Below, one piece after another: positions 32,336 through 42,879 of a DNA stretch of 64,000 nucleotides (position 1 is the first letter of the stretch; every line of letters begins with the position of its first letter). The notes beneath the pieces were generated by a model. It worked only from the letters and a program-made list of their open reading frames with translations, ran no database searches and had not been told where the DNA came from. Where the stretch lies: assembly GCA_019055375.1 (NCBI GenBank), contig JAHQIW010007161.1, positions 1-64,000 of the forward strand, read 5' to 3'. Both the position numbers and the translations under genes were made by a program. The DNA is from Parelaphostrongylus tenuis (Eukaryota > Nematoda > Chromadorea > Rhabditida > Metastrongylidae).

Positions 32336-32910
32336 AGCACTCAAATTGAAAGGTAGAGCGAACAATATGAGAACCTCGTAGAGTCTATCATTACACCTAG
32401 AACGTCTATGGTAATTCACAATTCTAAAGTCCCACACTCAAAAGTGGACGTCGTAGTCAATCAGCGGAAGTGCCACGTAAAAATGCCGAATCTTGGTGAA
32501 TAGAATGTTCTACGTAACTTAAGCTTCTGTTGCTGTGCGATTTTAAACGAATCAGACTAATATCTAAGTCATCTGGACTGCTTCTTCTCATCACCATGAA
32601 TAGTCTGACTCAAAACCATGATTTACAAGTAAAAAGAGATAAGCACTATAGACTGCAGAATTCCCATTGGCGCCTTGTAGAATGCCGCCCAGTATGTCAA
32701 GAAAAAGGTAACGAGAAATACTGTGAAACACAAAAAACGAGATGACGTGACTACAAAAGAGGAAGAGGGATTGACACTTGTTCGGAAATTGGGCGCAAAC
32801 TTGCAGATGTCGTCGAATTCTCAGCAGCGACGCTGTGTTGATCATCCAATCAATTCCACACCAGCTGCAGTTGTCTTTTCACTTACAATAGCAGGCTATT
32901 TCTCTTAGCT
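32336..32910 (+). pseudogene. Possible RTE relic downstream of the foldback
   Basis: Broken plus-strand frames give VDVVVNQRKC near 32445-32480, where RTE has HIxxNRRxC. A charged stretch follows (32540-32745, then EEEGLTLVRKLGANLQ), where RTE has its linker. The match is weak and mostly positional, resting on continuity with 31790-31944. Confidence 0.3.
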
Positions 32911-33290
32911 GTGATGAACAAGGTATCTGAAGCGACATTAATACTTTGCGCTATTAGTGAAAGGATACATCACAAGCGGTGTGTTCGATACCCGCTGTTT
33001 TTTTCATCTTGCCTAACCCACTAGCACACCTACTACTATGAGGATTCCGACACTCCCTGCTTTTGAAATCACCTAGTCATATCCACCTTTCTGAGTGGGT
33101 CTACCAACATCTCGTGTGTTGTTTCAACTGCAGTTTAAAAATCTTGTTTTCATCATTAACGTTGCGATATGCTGCTCAAAGTGATTATCTCAGCATTCTT
33201 AGGGAAAAAAGAGTTGAGGTGTTCTTACTCTGACTGAAGGGGCATTTGAGAAACGGGATCAAACCAACGCTTTTTTTTTCCTGATGAACT
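32911..33290. other. No gene; possible tRNA-like 3' half
   Basis: At 32970-33005 there is a B-box-like TGTTCGATACC flanked by GCGG/CCGC, followed by a run of T (33000). An A box is not convincing. The rest shows nothing recognisable. Confidence 0.3.
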
Positions 33291-34023
33291 GTATCACTGA
33301 TCGTTTCTTTAGCCCAGTATTATTTTAGTTATTTTATACACGTGGTCCATCGGTAGTTAAATTGCCTGATTTGTTCGCTGTAACAGAAAAAAATATTTGT
33401 TTCACATTTAAGCATTTTTGTCAGATAAATTTTTTCATGAGTAATTAATAATCATTAGGTAGGACAAATCTTAACAATTTCAAAGGTGTCCTTCGTTTTT
33501 GAAAACGACGTCTCGGAGTAGTGCAGGAGTCAAAAGAAGATTGGTCATGGAAATTTAGGTTATTTTCCATGATCCGCATCCTGTTATGTTTAGTCGGTAC
33601 ACTTCAATTTTCAAAATGGCTTCCCTAACGCATTCTAATAGTGAAAATCAAAATATCTCTCACGCGCGAGCATTTTTCACTGCAGAAGCTTTTTCGCCAG
33701 AATTCTAATATTTCTTCTCAAGCTTAAATCTCGACAATGTCTATAATGACTTTGTTTTGAAAAGAATTCCTTATTGTACTGCAGCAGTCAAAAGAAGATT
33801 ATGTTTCGCATTTGGTTGATATGTTGCTAAATGCCTAAATGCACGGTGACTTGAGGCCAATGTCACACCACCCCTCCCCACCCCTCCCACTCCTATAGGA
33901 GTGCGAAAATCAATCTGCTTTTGACTGTTACAGTTCTCTAAGGATTCCTCTAAGAATAAAACTTGGCTTTTGAAATTACTGAGATTTGCACTATATAGAT
34001 ATTGATTTTTTACAGAAAAACTT
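33291..34023. repeat. Dispersed repeat, two related sub-blocks
   Basis: The phrase 'agtcaaaagaagatt' with its surroundings at 33528-33545 recurs at 33787-33802, as does 'gttttgaaaa...'. The sub-blocks resemble the 'gcagcaactaaaagaaaactgagttttgc' type at 57550. There is no gene. Confidence 0.4.
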
Positions 34024-34364
34024 TATGCCTGATAATCATTATTTGAGCCACGCATGTCAGTGGTTTGTCAATGAGGGCTGACTTATAGAGCCCGATACAC
34101 GTGTTTCGATCTTGCGATCTCGTCAGTCGGGCAGTTGCCCTTTCTCGTCTTTTGCTAATCTCTGTGGGTGCTCCAGTCCTCACAATAAGAGTTAGCGACG
34201 ACGTACGTTTTACACTCTCTGTCCAGTGAAGAACTCACCAAACACAGAGTGTTGTACACTCGAATGCTCGTGGCTGGTATATTTAATATAACATATCTTT
34301 CATTTCGAGTGTTTTCTTAAGACCACAGCTCAAATTTCAATATGCCTGATAATCATTATTTGAG
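34024..34364. mobile_element. Foldback element F2, copy 2, with 24-bp direct repeats
   Basis: An element-like segment (34048-34340) is bounded by two identical 24-bp sequences (34024-34047 and 34341-34364, tatgcctgataatcattatt + tgag). Ends include 'gagccacgcatg' and the inverted 'gaccacagctcaaatt'. It shares 'agagcccgatacacgtgtttcgatc' with copies 1 and 3. Confidence 0.6.
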
Positions 34365-34703
34365 AACTTGAGAAAACTTGAGAACTGAGAAAAACTTTAT
34401 TCGGCGAGCACATCTTGATAGGTAAATTAACACGTTTGCAGTCGTCTTGAAATGGCCTTGCAAACATTCTCCAACTAGTATCTCTATATTCAGTAATAAG
34501 GCAACGACCGCAGCATTTTCTCTGATTCATGAACGGAGAGAATTTTCTATATAAATTGTCTATTTACAAATTTCTCATGTGTTCTGAAAGAAAGCGCTAA
34601 ATAAAACTTCATCACATTGTACGCTTTGAATTGATTGCTGCTGTAATGCCAGGCAAATAACGACAAATAAAAATGTTTGCTTCAGAGAAATCCCGGTTGA
34701 AAT

Positions 34704-35050
34704 TCAGTTTTCCTCCGACAGTGGCAACTGCCGAGAAGAAGTGCTATCCGATGGACCAGATGGCAACAATCGAATTGCTCTGTACACAACACTTCGCCAC
34801 ATTGCATTTGACCATTTCGCCAAGACAATGTTTGTGGTTTGCAGAGATCTTTTTTTCACAAAGCAATGTTGTATAACATGAAAAATAAAAGCCATACAGA
34901 GAGAGAGACCCCGAAATTGTCAGGTGTGGGCTAAGCATAGGCGTTATCATCACTTTCGCATTCTTAAGTGGTACGGTTCATGCCTGGTTGCCTGCATTCA
35001 AGCGAATTGCCGTCACCGTGCTGTCGACAGCAAAGCAACTCATTTACATA
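34704..35050 (-). pseudogene. Secreted five-exon family protein, copy D (last two exons only)
   Basis: Exon 5 is at 34704-34838 (MWRSVVYRAIRLLPSGP, then out of frame because of a one-base loss that is compensated near the stop). Exon 4 is at about 34900-35046 (VDSTVTAI, a TGA stop, then LTISGSLS). The acceptor before exon 5 reads AA, not AG. Exons 1-3 are missing. Sequence identity stops about 70 bp before the perfect inverted-repeat element at 35122, which may have replaced the rest. Confidence 0.75.
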
Positions 35051-35121
35051 GTTTTTCCTTCAACTCGAAAGACCGACTTTCTTGAAACCTCGGCATGTTA
35101 ATAATATAAAACTTTGAAAAT

Positions 35122-35650
35122 GAGAAGAAAAGCTTAGAAAACTAATCTTTATTTAAAGCTTCACGAGGTTGGTATCTTTTCCCAATCGATTGCTCTTCTT
35201 TCCGGTCGATGGGTTTTCTCGATTGCTTGTGGCTGACGTTTCGGCAAATATGCCTTCTTCAGAGCCTGAACGTATTATTCGTTGCAGCTTTACTTATATG
35301 ACTATACAATAAGGAAAGAGAAAAAAAAATAAAATTATTTGAAAATCTAAGGTATTGTAAGCGAAAATCGATTCAGGGAAAACCACTCACCTAACCATCT
35401 AATCCAGGGACTACCTATGTTGTTAGCGCCAGGGTGACGTATGAACCCGCCCCCATGTCAATAGATCAAACTATGCATAGGTGTCAGCTGGGACCCATGC
35501 TAGAAAATTAATCTGAGATAAGGTGCCATATGGTTGGTTATGTTAAGGCACTCTCCCTTTTTGTTCATTTGCGGGTGAAGCTCGTGAAGCTTTAAAATAA
35601 AGACCTCGTGAAGCTTTAAATAAAGATTAGTTTTCTAAGCTTTTCTTCTC
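35122..35650. mobile_element. Element with perfect 48-bp inverted terminal repeats and a PLE-type core
   Basis: 35122-35169 and 35603-35650 are exact reverse complements over 48 bp. Just inside the right end, 'ctcgtgaagctttaaa-ataaag' is present twice in tandem (35581 and 35605). On the minus strand at 35238-35262 lies the PLE hammerhead-like core (CTGAAGA...GAAAC) next to 'caggctctgaagaaggc'. There is no open frame of interest. A perfect inverted repeat among decayed elements suggests a recent origin. Confidence 0.7.
35238..35262 (-). ncRNA. PLE-type hammerhead-like core
   Basis: The minus strand has CTGAAGA (35256-35262), a GGC/GCC hairpin, then GAAAC (35238-35242) and GTCAGCC. The GTCAGCC side can pair in part with GGCT before the core as stem I. 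It has an extra base next to stem II, as in the other PLE copies. Confidence 0.45.
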
Positions 35651-35949
35651 TTTTTCCTTCAAGTTGATGTTTCCGGTACCAAACTCAGTAAAGAATCGAA
35701 ACGCTCCTCGCCTGGACACAAATCCTTGGGCCTTTGCACAGTTGTTGTTCTCGAAGGTGGTCTGTGCATCACGTCCCAGTTCGTGCTCGTAAGGCAGCAA
35801 ATTGCAATAAAGTCTTCGTTGGACGGCCATAATGCAACAAGTATAAATAAATTTGCTGCCAAAAGATTATTTAGGAAATTCTGCACCAAGAGGTGTTGAT
35901 TTGTTGCCTGGGAGATGGCACAAAGTGTTCAGGCTATTATACATAATAC
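35651..35949. other. No recognisable feature
   Basis: Short frames on the minus strand overlap one another and have no recognised domain. Confidence 0.35.
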
Positions 35950-36631
35950 TAGGCCTCCAACTAAGTTCGCGAACTTGCTTCAAAAAAATTCAAAATTTAT
36001 TTTTCCAAGTAGTCGAAAGCTTCAAAAAACATTAATTAAAACGTTTTTTGTTTTTCTATTTGCAACTTTATGCTAACGCACCAACATCAACTCAATTCCA
36101 CGCTCTTGATATTCATTATTCTTTGATGCAAACCAACTAGCAAATTTTCGACTTAAATGATTGATGTATGAAAGCTTCTTCTTGTCCAACAAGTGCTCCA
36201 ATGACCTAAAGGGATGGAAATGGGACGGAGACAGAATTGGCAAATACGGAGGATGATCTAAGTGCTCCCAGCCCAAATCCGTCAACTTCTTCCTCGTCTC
36301 CTTGGCAACGTGTGACATTGCATTGTCTTGTAGCAAAATGACTTGGCGGCTACGGTGACGTGGAACTGATTGCTTGTGACGGTCGAGTTGCTGACAGTAT
36401 CGCTCAGGGTTGATGGTCTGCCCGGCATGCAGCAAGTCCCAATCAACTGTCACACTGCGGTCCCAGAAAATGATCAACATTGCTTTTGGCCCAAATCGAT
36501 CTGATCTCGATGCTGGTGTTCCTTGCCGATATGGTCCCAAAAAATTCTGCACAAAACAGGTAAAGCCAAATCTGTTTCTGCGGAAAATTTTTATTTTCTG
36601 AACCAAGTTCGGAAACCTAGTTGGAAACGTA
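35950..36631 (-). mobile_element. mariner element, internally deleted, catalytically dead
   Basis: Ends are inverted: ccaactaagttcgcgaactt (35957 on) against the reverse of 36604-36624 (ccaactaggtttccgaactt). Each lies next to a TA dinucleotide (35950-35951, 36630-36631). The minus-strand frame 36073-36636 encodes the C-terminal half of a mariner transposase: AMLIIFWDRSVTVDWDLLHA, GQTINPERYCQQL, LLQDNAMSHVAK, PPYLPILSPSHFHPFRSLEHL. The second catalytic aspartate is D104. The residue 35 further on, which should be the third aspartate (PSD), is histidine (36220-36222). The N-terminal half is deleted. Confidence 0.85.
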
Positions 36632-36639
36632 ATCATAAA

Positions 36640-36965
36640 TCACGCTTTACACTCTATGTTCAGTGAAAAACTCACCAAACACAATGTTGTACACTCTGTT
36701 GCTCGTGGCTAGTATATTCAATATATCATAACTTTCGTTTCGAGGCGTTTGTCGTCGCTAACTCTTAGTGTGGGGACTGGAGCACCCAGAGAGATTAGCA
36801 AAAGACGAGAAAGGGTTGTTGCCCGACTGACGAGATTGCAAGATCGAAACACGTGTGTCGGGCTCTATAAGTCAGCCCTGTTTGACAGACCACAGACGTG
36901 CGTGGCTCAAAAATGGTTGCAAGGCATAATGAAATTTGAGCTGTGGTCTTAAGAAAACACTCGAA
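36640..36965. mobile_element. Foldback element F2, copy 3
   Basis: This shares 'ttacactctatgttcagtgaaaaactcacca' with 34211-34240 and 'gactgacgagattgcaagatcgaaacacgtg' inverted with copy 2. It ends at 'cgtggctcaaa' and 'tttgagctgtggtc' (36900-36950). No gene is present. Confidence 0.6.
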
Positions 36966-36989
36966 TCGAAAGTTGTTCCAAGAAAATTG

Positions 36990-37213
36990 TTTGGGTTATG
37001 TACGTAATTTAAAGCATTTCGTTTTCTTTGAAAGGCGCTACCACAACTCTTGCAAATGTAAGCATAGGGACCAGAATTTTCAAAATGCTTTGAACAACTG
37101 CGGTTTTCTTGTTTATCATTTTGAAGGTCTTTCATGAGATATAGGGTAAGTTCCACAGTACGACAGAAAATTTCCAGTTTTTTAAAATGCAAGCGTTTCA
37201 TTCCCATTTTCAC
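36990..37213 (-). pseudogene. Cysteine-rich, zinc-finger-like exon fragment (copy 2)
   Basis: The minus-strand frame has MKDLQNDKQ, then CSKHFENSGPYAYICKSCG and SAFQRKRNAL. It aligns over about 200 nt with 7477-7692. The CKSCGxxF...L pattern suggests a C2H2-like finger. It sits about 1 kb past the stop of copy E, as copy 1 sits past copy B. No start or neighbouring exon is identified. Confidence 0.42.
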
Positions 37214-37249
37214 TAATCAACTTTCATGTGGACCTCTACTTCTACTTAC

Positions 37250-37620
37250 CAGTAAGGAACAGAATCAACCTCCACATTCGCCTATCTTAATATACCTCGC
37301 TCAGACAATGTATAGTCTGATAACATATCTTGAGCCTTTTATGAGGTCTGTTCTGGCACTTATACACCGTTTCGACACGTATTTCGGCATAGAGCCTCAT
37401 GCGATGATTTTGTAAATGATAACAAACTTGCAATCTCTGATGGTCGATCAATGCACAAGATGTACTTCGAAAAATATTTCACAGCCCGTTTTTTTTAGAT
37501 GGCGAGCAAGCCGTTATGGTCGTGCTCATGTGTATGCCCAAGCTACTGGAACATTCGCCAACATACCATAGCTTTTGAGCATAAATCCCATTTGGTATAT
37601 TTAAAAAAATTGATTAAAAC
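37250..37620. other. Decayed end of the hammerhead-bearing repeat; otherwise nothing
   Basis: 'acctcgctcagacaatgtatagtctgataacat' (37294-37326) and 'gagccttttatgagg' are outer parts of the palindromic repeat. The ribozyme core is not preserved (gtttcgacacg only). Confidence 0.35.
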
Positions 37621-37624
37621 AGCA

Positions 37625-37764
37625 GTATAATGATATTATGTATAATGATATGAATATAATGAGTATAATGATATGAATGAATGATTCTTCTCAATTGCTT
37701 CTTAACAAGGCACTATTTTGAATCGTCATGTTATCCACTACTATATATATGTATATATATATAT
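37625..37764. repeat. Short tandem repeat and TA microsatellite
   Basis: 'atgatatgaatataatg' is repeated at 37630-37680, and (TA)n lies at 37741-37763, directly before the SINE at 37765. The TA run continues after the SINE (38067-38090), consistent with insertion into a microsatellite. Confidence 0.7.
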
Positions 37765-38069
37765 GAGCGCACGTGGCGCAGTGGTTAGAGGTGCTCTGCG
37801 TCGCACACGAGGTCAATGGTTCGATCTCGTGCTCATGGCCCACCAAGCCATCCATCCCTCCGGGGTCGGTAAATTTATACCAGACAAGTCTCAGACTAAG
37901 GGATAAGCAGCACTGATTCGGTTCAGCGGGAGGCCACCGCGAGTCATTGTAAAGGCCAGATATGCATTCAGTCACCTCAAACGAAGTTAAAAATTGAAGT
38001 CAAATGCATGGCGCATCCCTCAGGGATTGATCAACGCCGAGAGCTTTATCCTTTTTTATCCTTTATATA
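37765..38069 (+). mobile_element. tRNA-derived SINE (family 1), copy 1
   Basis: The head is GAGCGCACGTGGCGCAGTGG with an A box and, at about 37816, B box GGTTCGATCTC. The acceptor ends GAGCGC/GTGCTC pair. The body carries 'ccctccggggtcggtaaattta', 'aggccaccgcgagtcattgtaa' and 'catgcgcatccctcagggatt'-type sequence, and ends in a ttatcctttt tail. The same 300-bp unit is at 49047-49354 (-) and 57126-57428 (+). The minus-strand frames over it are not genes. Confidence 0.85.
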
Positions 38070-38201
38070 TATTATATATATATATAATGCATTACTCTGA
38101 TTTACCAGCGTCCACATGACTTTTCAGCTTATTGTTGCTGCAAGGTCACAATAAAATTGGCCACATGAAGATTTTTGTCTTAAGTCCATCAAAGGCTAGC
38201 T

Positions 38202-39743
38202 TCAGTTTCCGCCGACAGTGGCAGTTGCCGAGAAGAAATGCAATCCATATGCACCCTTTGCTAACAGTCGAACCGCGCGGTTCAATACACTTTGCCACAT
38301 CGTCCTTGACCAAGTCGCCATGACGATGTTTGTGGTCTGAACACAATTCTTTACAAAGCGAAATGTTATCAGGGGAAGAATGCAATCAAGCCGAGAGAGA
38401 TTCTGAAATTGTCAAGGAGTGGGCCTGATACAGGTGCTATTGTCACCTTAGGATCCTTTGGCAGCATACATCTTTGCGGGGCTGCGTCTTTATGACTGCA
38501 AATTCCCGTCACGGTGTTGCCAACAACAATGCAACCCCTCTCCATCATGGTGACTGAAAGGAGCTATGATTCTCAGAAAGGCTTGTTCTCCTCTCAGGAT
38601 AAGAGAATGAACAAATAGCTGAAAGCAGGTTTGGGAGCTGATTTTTAAACTTCTCCAAAACTTTTTGACTTACAAAGTGGCATTTGAATACTACACTATG
38701 TTCAGAGGTACCTATGAAAAATTTCTTCAAAAATAACATCGCTTTCAAAATTTCAGTTTTCCTGCTTCCTAGTGGTTTTGCCCATAGCACGGAGCTCTTT
38801 CTACTATTTTTAAAAACCTTGTTGTTGTAAAGAATATCATTTATTTTTACAGTTATTTAATAAGTATTGCGATTCTGCTCCAAAATTCTTAATTAATTTA
38901 ATATTCAACACCTACACATAGTTGTCATATCTGCTGGACCAACATGGACTTTCGAACACATCAATGGTGTGTAAGTGACTGTTACATTAAGTTGACTCAA
39001 AATGGACGAAATTACGGCATCAGGTAGGAGTGCACTACGACCTTGGTTTTGAAGAATGTCAAAGACCTAAAGAGCAATAATTTTTTACGGCTCAAAGACT
39101 TTGCGTGGAAGTGCTTTTACTCAATCAATGTGAGACGATGAGAGTTATATCAGCACTGAGAAGTATACCTCTCAAGAGAAAATTCGACCACCTTTCTACA
39201 CACTTCTCAATCATCACGAAAAGATGATAACGCTCGAGTCTAAGTATTACAATTCACTGTTTGCATTACAAGACGTTCTACAAATCCTCTAGCTCCCGCC
39301 TCGCTAGTTTGTATACCAGGGACTCGGGCTGGAGCATCGGCTGCGGTGGAGTAAACCATGACAACAGGCAAAGTGAGGTCAGTGGCGATGAAACTTGCAG
39401 TTCTAGCTGCAATGGACTTTCGCGGCTTTTACGATGATTAGTGAAAAGTTAAAAGTCAAATCGATCAAATAATTGTATTATCAAGCGGGCTTTAACTTTT
39501 TTCTATTCAATTTAGATTTGTTATCAGAAAACCAGAAATATGAGCTTCACAGTGTTAATATAGCGTTAAATATATTCATTCTAACTAGAATTCATAAAGT
39601 ACTACCTACTTCTGAAATATCATAGTACCATAGCAATCTTGTTATCCATTACCTTGACCTGCAGGCATCACTCCACATCCAAACACTGTGGAGAGAAAGA
39701 CCAGCAGCAAAATCGTAAAGGGATTAGTTGGAAGTCTCGCCAT
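38202..39743 (-). pseudogene. Secreted five-exon family protein, copy E (one frameshift)
   Basis: Exons in gene order: 39653-39743, 39258-39406, 38916-39066, 38392-38553, 38202-38336. The start is the ATG of MARLPTNPF. The upstream ATG used by copy A reads ATT here. Exon 1 ends GCGVMPAGQ. Exon 2 has LTLPVVMVYST and ARVPGI. Exon 3 has SALLPDAVISSILSQLNV with one extra codon at the end. Exon 4 has one extra base after 'gcccact' that throws the last nine codons and exon 5 out of frame, and its donor is GC. Exon 5 alone is open in the family frame (MATWSRTMWQSVLNRAVRLL). If the inserted base is an assembly error this would be a third working copy. Confidence 0.75.
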
Positions 39744-41040
39744 GTTTGTAGGAACATTAATTTGTGGCTGCTAAAAAACGAAACAATTCTTGTGGATTTT
39801 GTTGCGGTCGAATTTATCAACTTCTGCATTAGGCCATTCACTGCGCTGCAGCGGATTGAGTACCTATCATGAGTTACGCTAACTTGAAGCTAACTCTTTG
39901 AACTTGAAACTTATAGTTGTTCTTGATTCGCTTGATTCAGGCCAAATCCTTTGAAGCACGCTTTGCGACAGATTTGTCAAAGCGTGAGGAAACTTGCAAT
40001 TAAAATGAAATGCGTGCCAAATTCTAAGTAACATTGAGCTGCGAGGAAGAGAACACTCTAACAGGAATTTCTGAAAATGACACATTCTCTCATGTGTGGC
40101 GGCTTGTTCCCGCCTCCCACCCTCATATTTGATGTTGCGCAATAAAAACTTGACTTTCCTGAAATTAAAATAACGGCAGTCAATAACGTCGACTTTATAA
40201 GTGCATTTTTTTAGGGAAATGCTGCAAAAGTAAACTTTGGATAAGAACGAAACTCAGCTAATGCATCAAGAGGTTTTTGGCTACAAATTTTCGAGAAGCT
40301 GAGATTGCATTCGCTGAACTTTGATGTTCTCATTAGCCTCTCTTGAATGTAAACCAGCGAAATCGTTTTTTTCTCGATAGGAAAGCCGAGTTATACCTAT
40401 TAAAGGAGATTTTACAGAATTTCGCCGAAGTATTCAGATACAGACGGGACACCGTGACGAAGTGATTGTGATGCTCGTCGCGGCGCGCGTTTAGCCGAAC
40501 TCCATTTTCAACTCTCTTCGGCAGTCAGCAACAACGCCCTGTGGAAAAACACAGCAAGATTGCAAAGAGACTTGGTCAATCAATATTCTACGCCGTCCAA
40601 GAAGAAGACAAATAATGAAATGCGTGCTAGAAGTGCTGGAATCCGCACAGTGCAAAAAATGCTGTAATGACGGATCAAATAAAGTTCTAAGTTCAGATAC
40701 AACCAGGCAATAACTTGTCATCTGCATCGATATGAAAGTGGGAGTTGGTTGCCAAAAAGATAAATTTATAAGGACCCAGATATTAATATGAGCTGAATAT
40801 TGTCACAACTTGATGACTTACCATTGGTACACTGGGCGTTGTTAAGAACTGAAGTGAAGTTACGCTAAGGAAAAGCTTTCTTGCTCAGCTTCTAGAGTGT
40901 TCCAGCTTTTTCATCAAAGTAGATGCTAATGGAACGAACTTAATTTCTGCGGTTTTCTCTCTAAGTGCAGACAAAAAAAATCTTTCTTTATACATTTCGT
41001 ATAGCGGAGTCTTACTTAATTTGCACAACGTCTACAAATT
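39744..41040 (-). other. 5' flank of copy E (co-duplicated)
   Basis: This matches the flanks of A, B, C and F in order, for example 'gaaagccgagttatacctattaaa' (40381), 'gttacgctaaggaaaagctttcttgctcagc' (40859) and the 'ttgattgctcagc' region. I see no supported gene. The plus-strand pieces SLSADKKNLSLYI (40960 on) resemble 6640-6690 but are not open in other copies. Confidence 0.45.
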
Positions 41041-41262
41041 TTTTTACTAGTGGCTCACCACATTAACGTAAGTATTATGAAAGATCGTCTGTCAAATCCG
41101 ATACGAAGTTTTCTCATGATAATTGCTTAATGTGGGGCGTGCACTAACGAGGAACGCGAGACCTCCGAAACACCGGTGGATGGCCCTGGCGCACCAACCT
41201 CGCTTAGGCTTTATTCTTCTTTTTAAAATTATTCTGAATGTATATTGCTTAGTTTTTAGAGA
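41041..41262. other. Junction between flank of E and copy F, no gene
   Basis: Homology to intron 1 of copy B stops at about 41262. Below that is unrelated sequence including a GC-richer patch (41136-41210). This marks where exons 2-5 of copy F were lost. Confidence 0.4.
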
Positions 41263-41358
41263 CAGTCGATGCCATAGATCGGTTTTCATCCTGTCAAGAA
41301 TCATACATTTTCAAGACTGAAAATATCTGAAGTACTATGTGAATATTCCTCTTAATAC

Positions 41359-41467
41359 CTTAACCGGCCGGCACCACTGCACGTTCTAACACCGCCGCGA
41401 TTGTGGCCAACAACAAAACCATGATGTAGTCGGCAGGAACTCCCGCTTTGTTCACAAGAAAAACCAT
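41359..41467 (-). pseudogene. Secreted five-exon family protein, copy F (exon 1 only)
   Basis: The exon reads MVFLVNKAGVPADYIMVLLL, a hydrophobic core, then VVPAG and a stop. The stop is TAA where copy B has CAA (Q). The two cysteine/glycine positions of GCG are lost (LERAV). The N-terminus MxFxxNKAGV is shared only with copy B, showing they are sister copies. A GT donor still follows. Exons 2-5 are absent. The 5' flank is retained. Confidence 0.75.
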
Positions 41468-42879
41468 TTTGAGGCCCTAAATAGCTGACCAATCATGAAC
41501 TCAACTCAAGCAAATTCATAATTTTCGTACCAGATAATTCACAGGGCAACAACGAATTTGGTGCTCAGCACTTGAACGTGAGTGGTGTCGCTTTGGCTCC
41601 TTTTCGAAATTTTCAAGAGTATCAAAGGTTTAATTCGCTTAAAGCAAGATATTTTATAAGGCTTGTGACAGAATGTGTCAGAGCACGGAGTTCATCGAAT
41701 AACAAAATGAAGTACATGTCAGAATTCCAATGACAATAAGCTGCATAATAGACCACTAAATAAAAACTCTAAAAAGCACCATTTCTTCAAGTGGTGCAGC
41801 TTAAGGTTCTCGCCTTCTCATTTCAGATGATGCGATATAAAATCCCCACTTTCTCGGAAATAAATATTAACAATCGACAGAACATCAAACTTATATAAGC
41901 ACTTTTGAGAAAATTTTGCAAAAGAAGATATTGATTAACAGATACGAAACATAACTTCGCTGCGAAACATGGCCACAATTTTCTGTAAAGCAAAGTTCGC
42001 TTCTATCTAATTGAGGTGCTCTATCCTCCTACATTTAGTATACCACTAATGGAGAGGTCGAGTGATACCCAAAATAAAAACTTCCACGGAGTTTTGCTGA
42101 AGGGTTCACAATCAGGTAGGTGATTACATGTCTCCAAGGAAGAAAAATCGTTGCCGTGTCAAATTGCCGTAAGGGGAAAATTTCATGAAGGGATCAAATC
42201 TTGTCATGAAAAAAGCAAGTCTTAGTTTCAATGAAAATGTCAATTGCACAATATATGTGCACACCAGACGCTTAATCAACCCAGTGTGATGACGCTAAGC
42301 AAAGGTTTCATTGCTTATCTTCTTAAACGCTTCAAGTTTTTCTCAAGGTGGATGCTTATGAAACGCCCTCAAGTTTTCCACAATCTACACAAAAAAAGAA
42401 GCTTTTATGCAATTTGCATGAAGTTTTCTTTCGTTTATGCAATAACTCAATAATCTATTCCCTCTTTTTCATAGCGCTTTGAAAAAATCATCCCGAAAGC
42501 ACGAAGCATAGTTTTCTCATGATAAACAATCTTTGCGATTGAAGAGGAAATAGCTCCGTTCTACAGCATTTCCCTGTTGTTGCAATTTCGTGTTGTTGTA
42601 ATTTCCTGTTGGAGCAATTCCCTGTTAGAGCAGATCCGTATTGTGACAGTTTCGTGTAGAATCAGTTCTAGATTTTGACACTTCCGTATCGATTTACTTT
42701 AATTGCAAATTGACGTGCAATATCGCTATAACAATCCCCCACAACTTCAGTACTACGTAATAAGATGGTGCACTAATATAACGATTCTGAACACTGCCGT
42801 CCCTAAGTCTTCTTATCGAAGATCATATGGCCACATTTATTCCACAACACTATTTTGTATAGCTTGCCATCGTCAGGTG

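Noticed and set aside
37765..37835. Possible functional tRNA genes at the SINE heads
   Set aside because: The anticodon arm does not fold well, and each head is followed by the same 230-bp body and tail with target-site duplications, so these are SINEs.
37691..37975. Frames across the SINE (also 49136-49378 and 57032-57390), with conserved peptide pieces such as MDGLVSHEREIEPL
   Set aside because: The conservation comes from the SINE nucleotide sequence (tRNA head, tail, target-site duplications), not from a protein.
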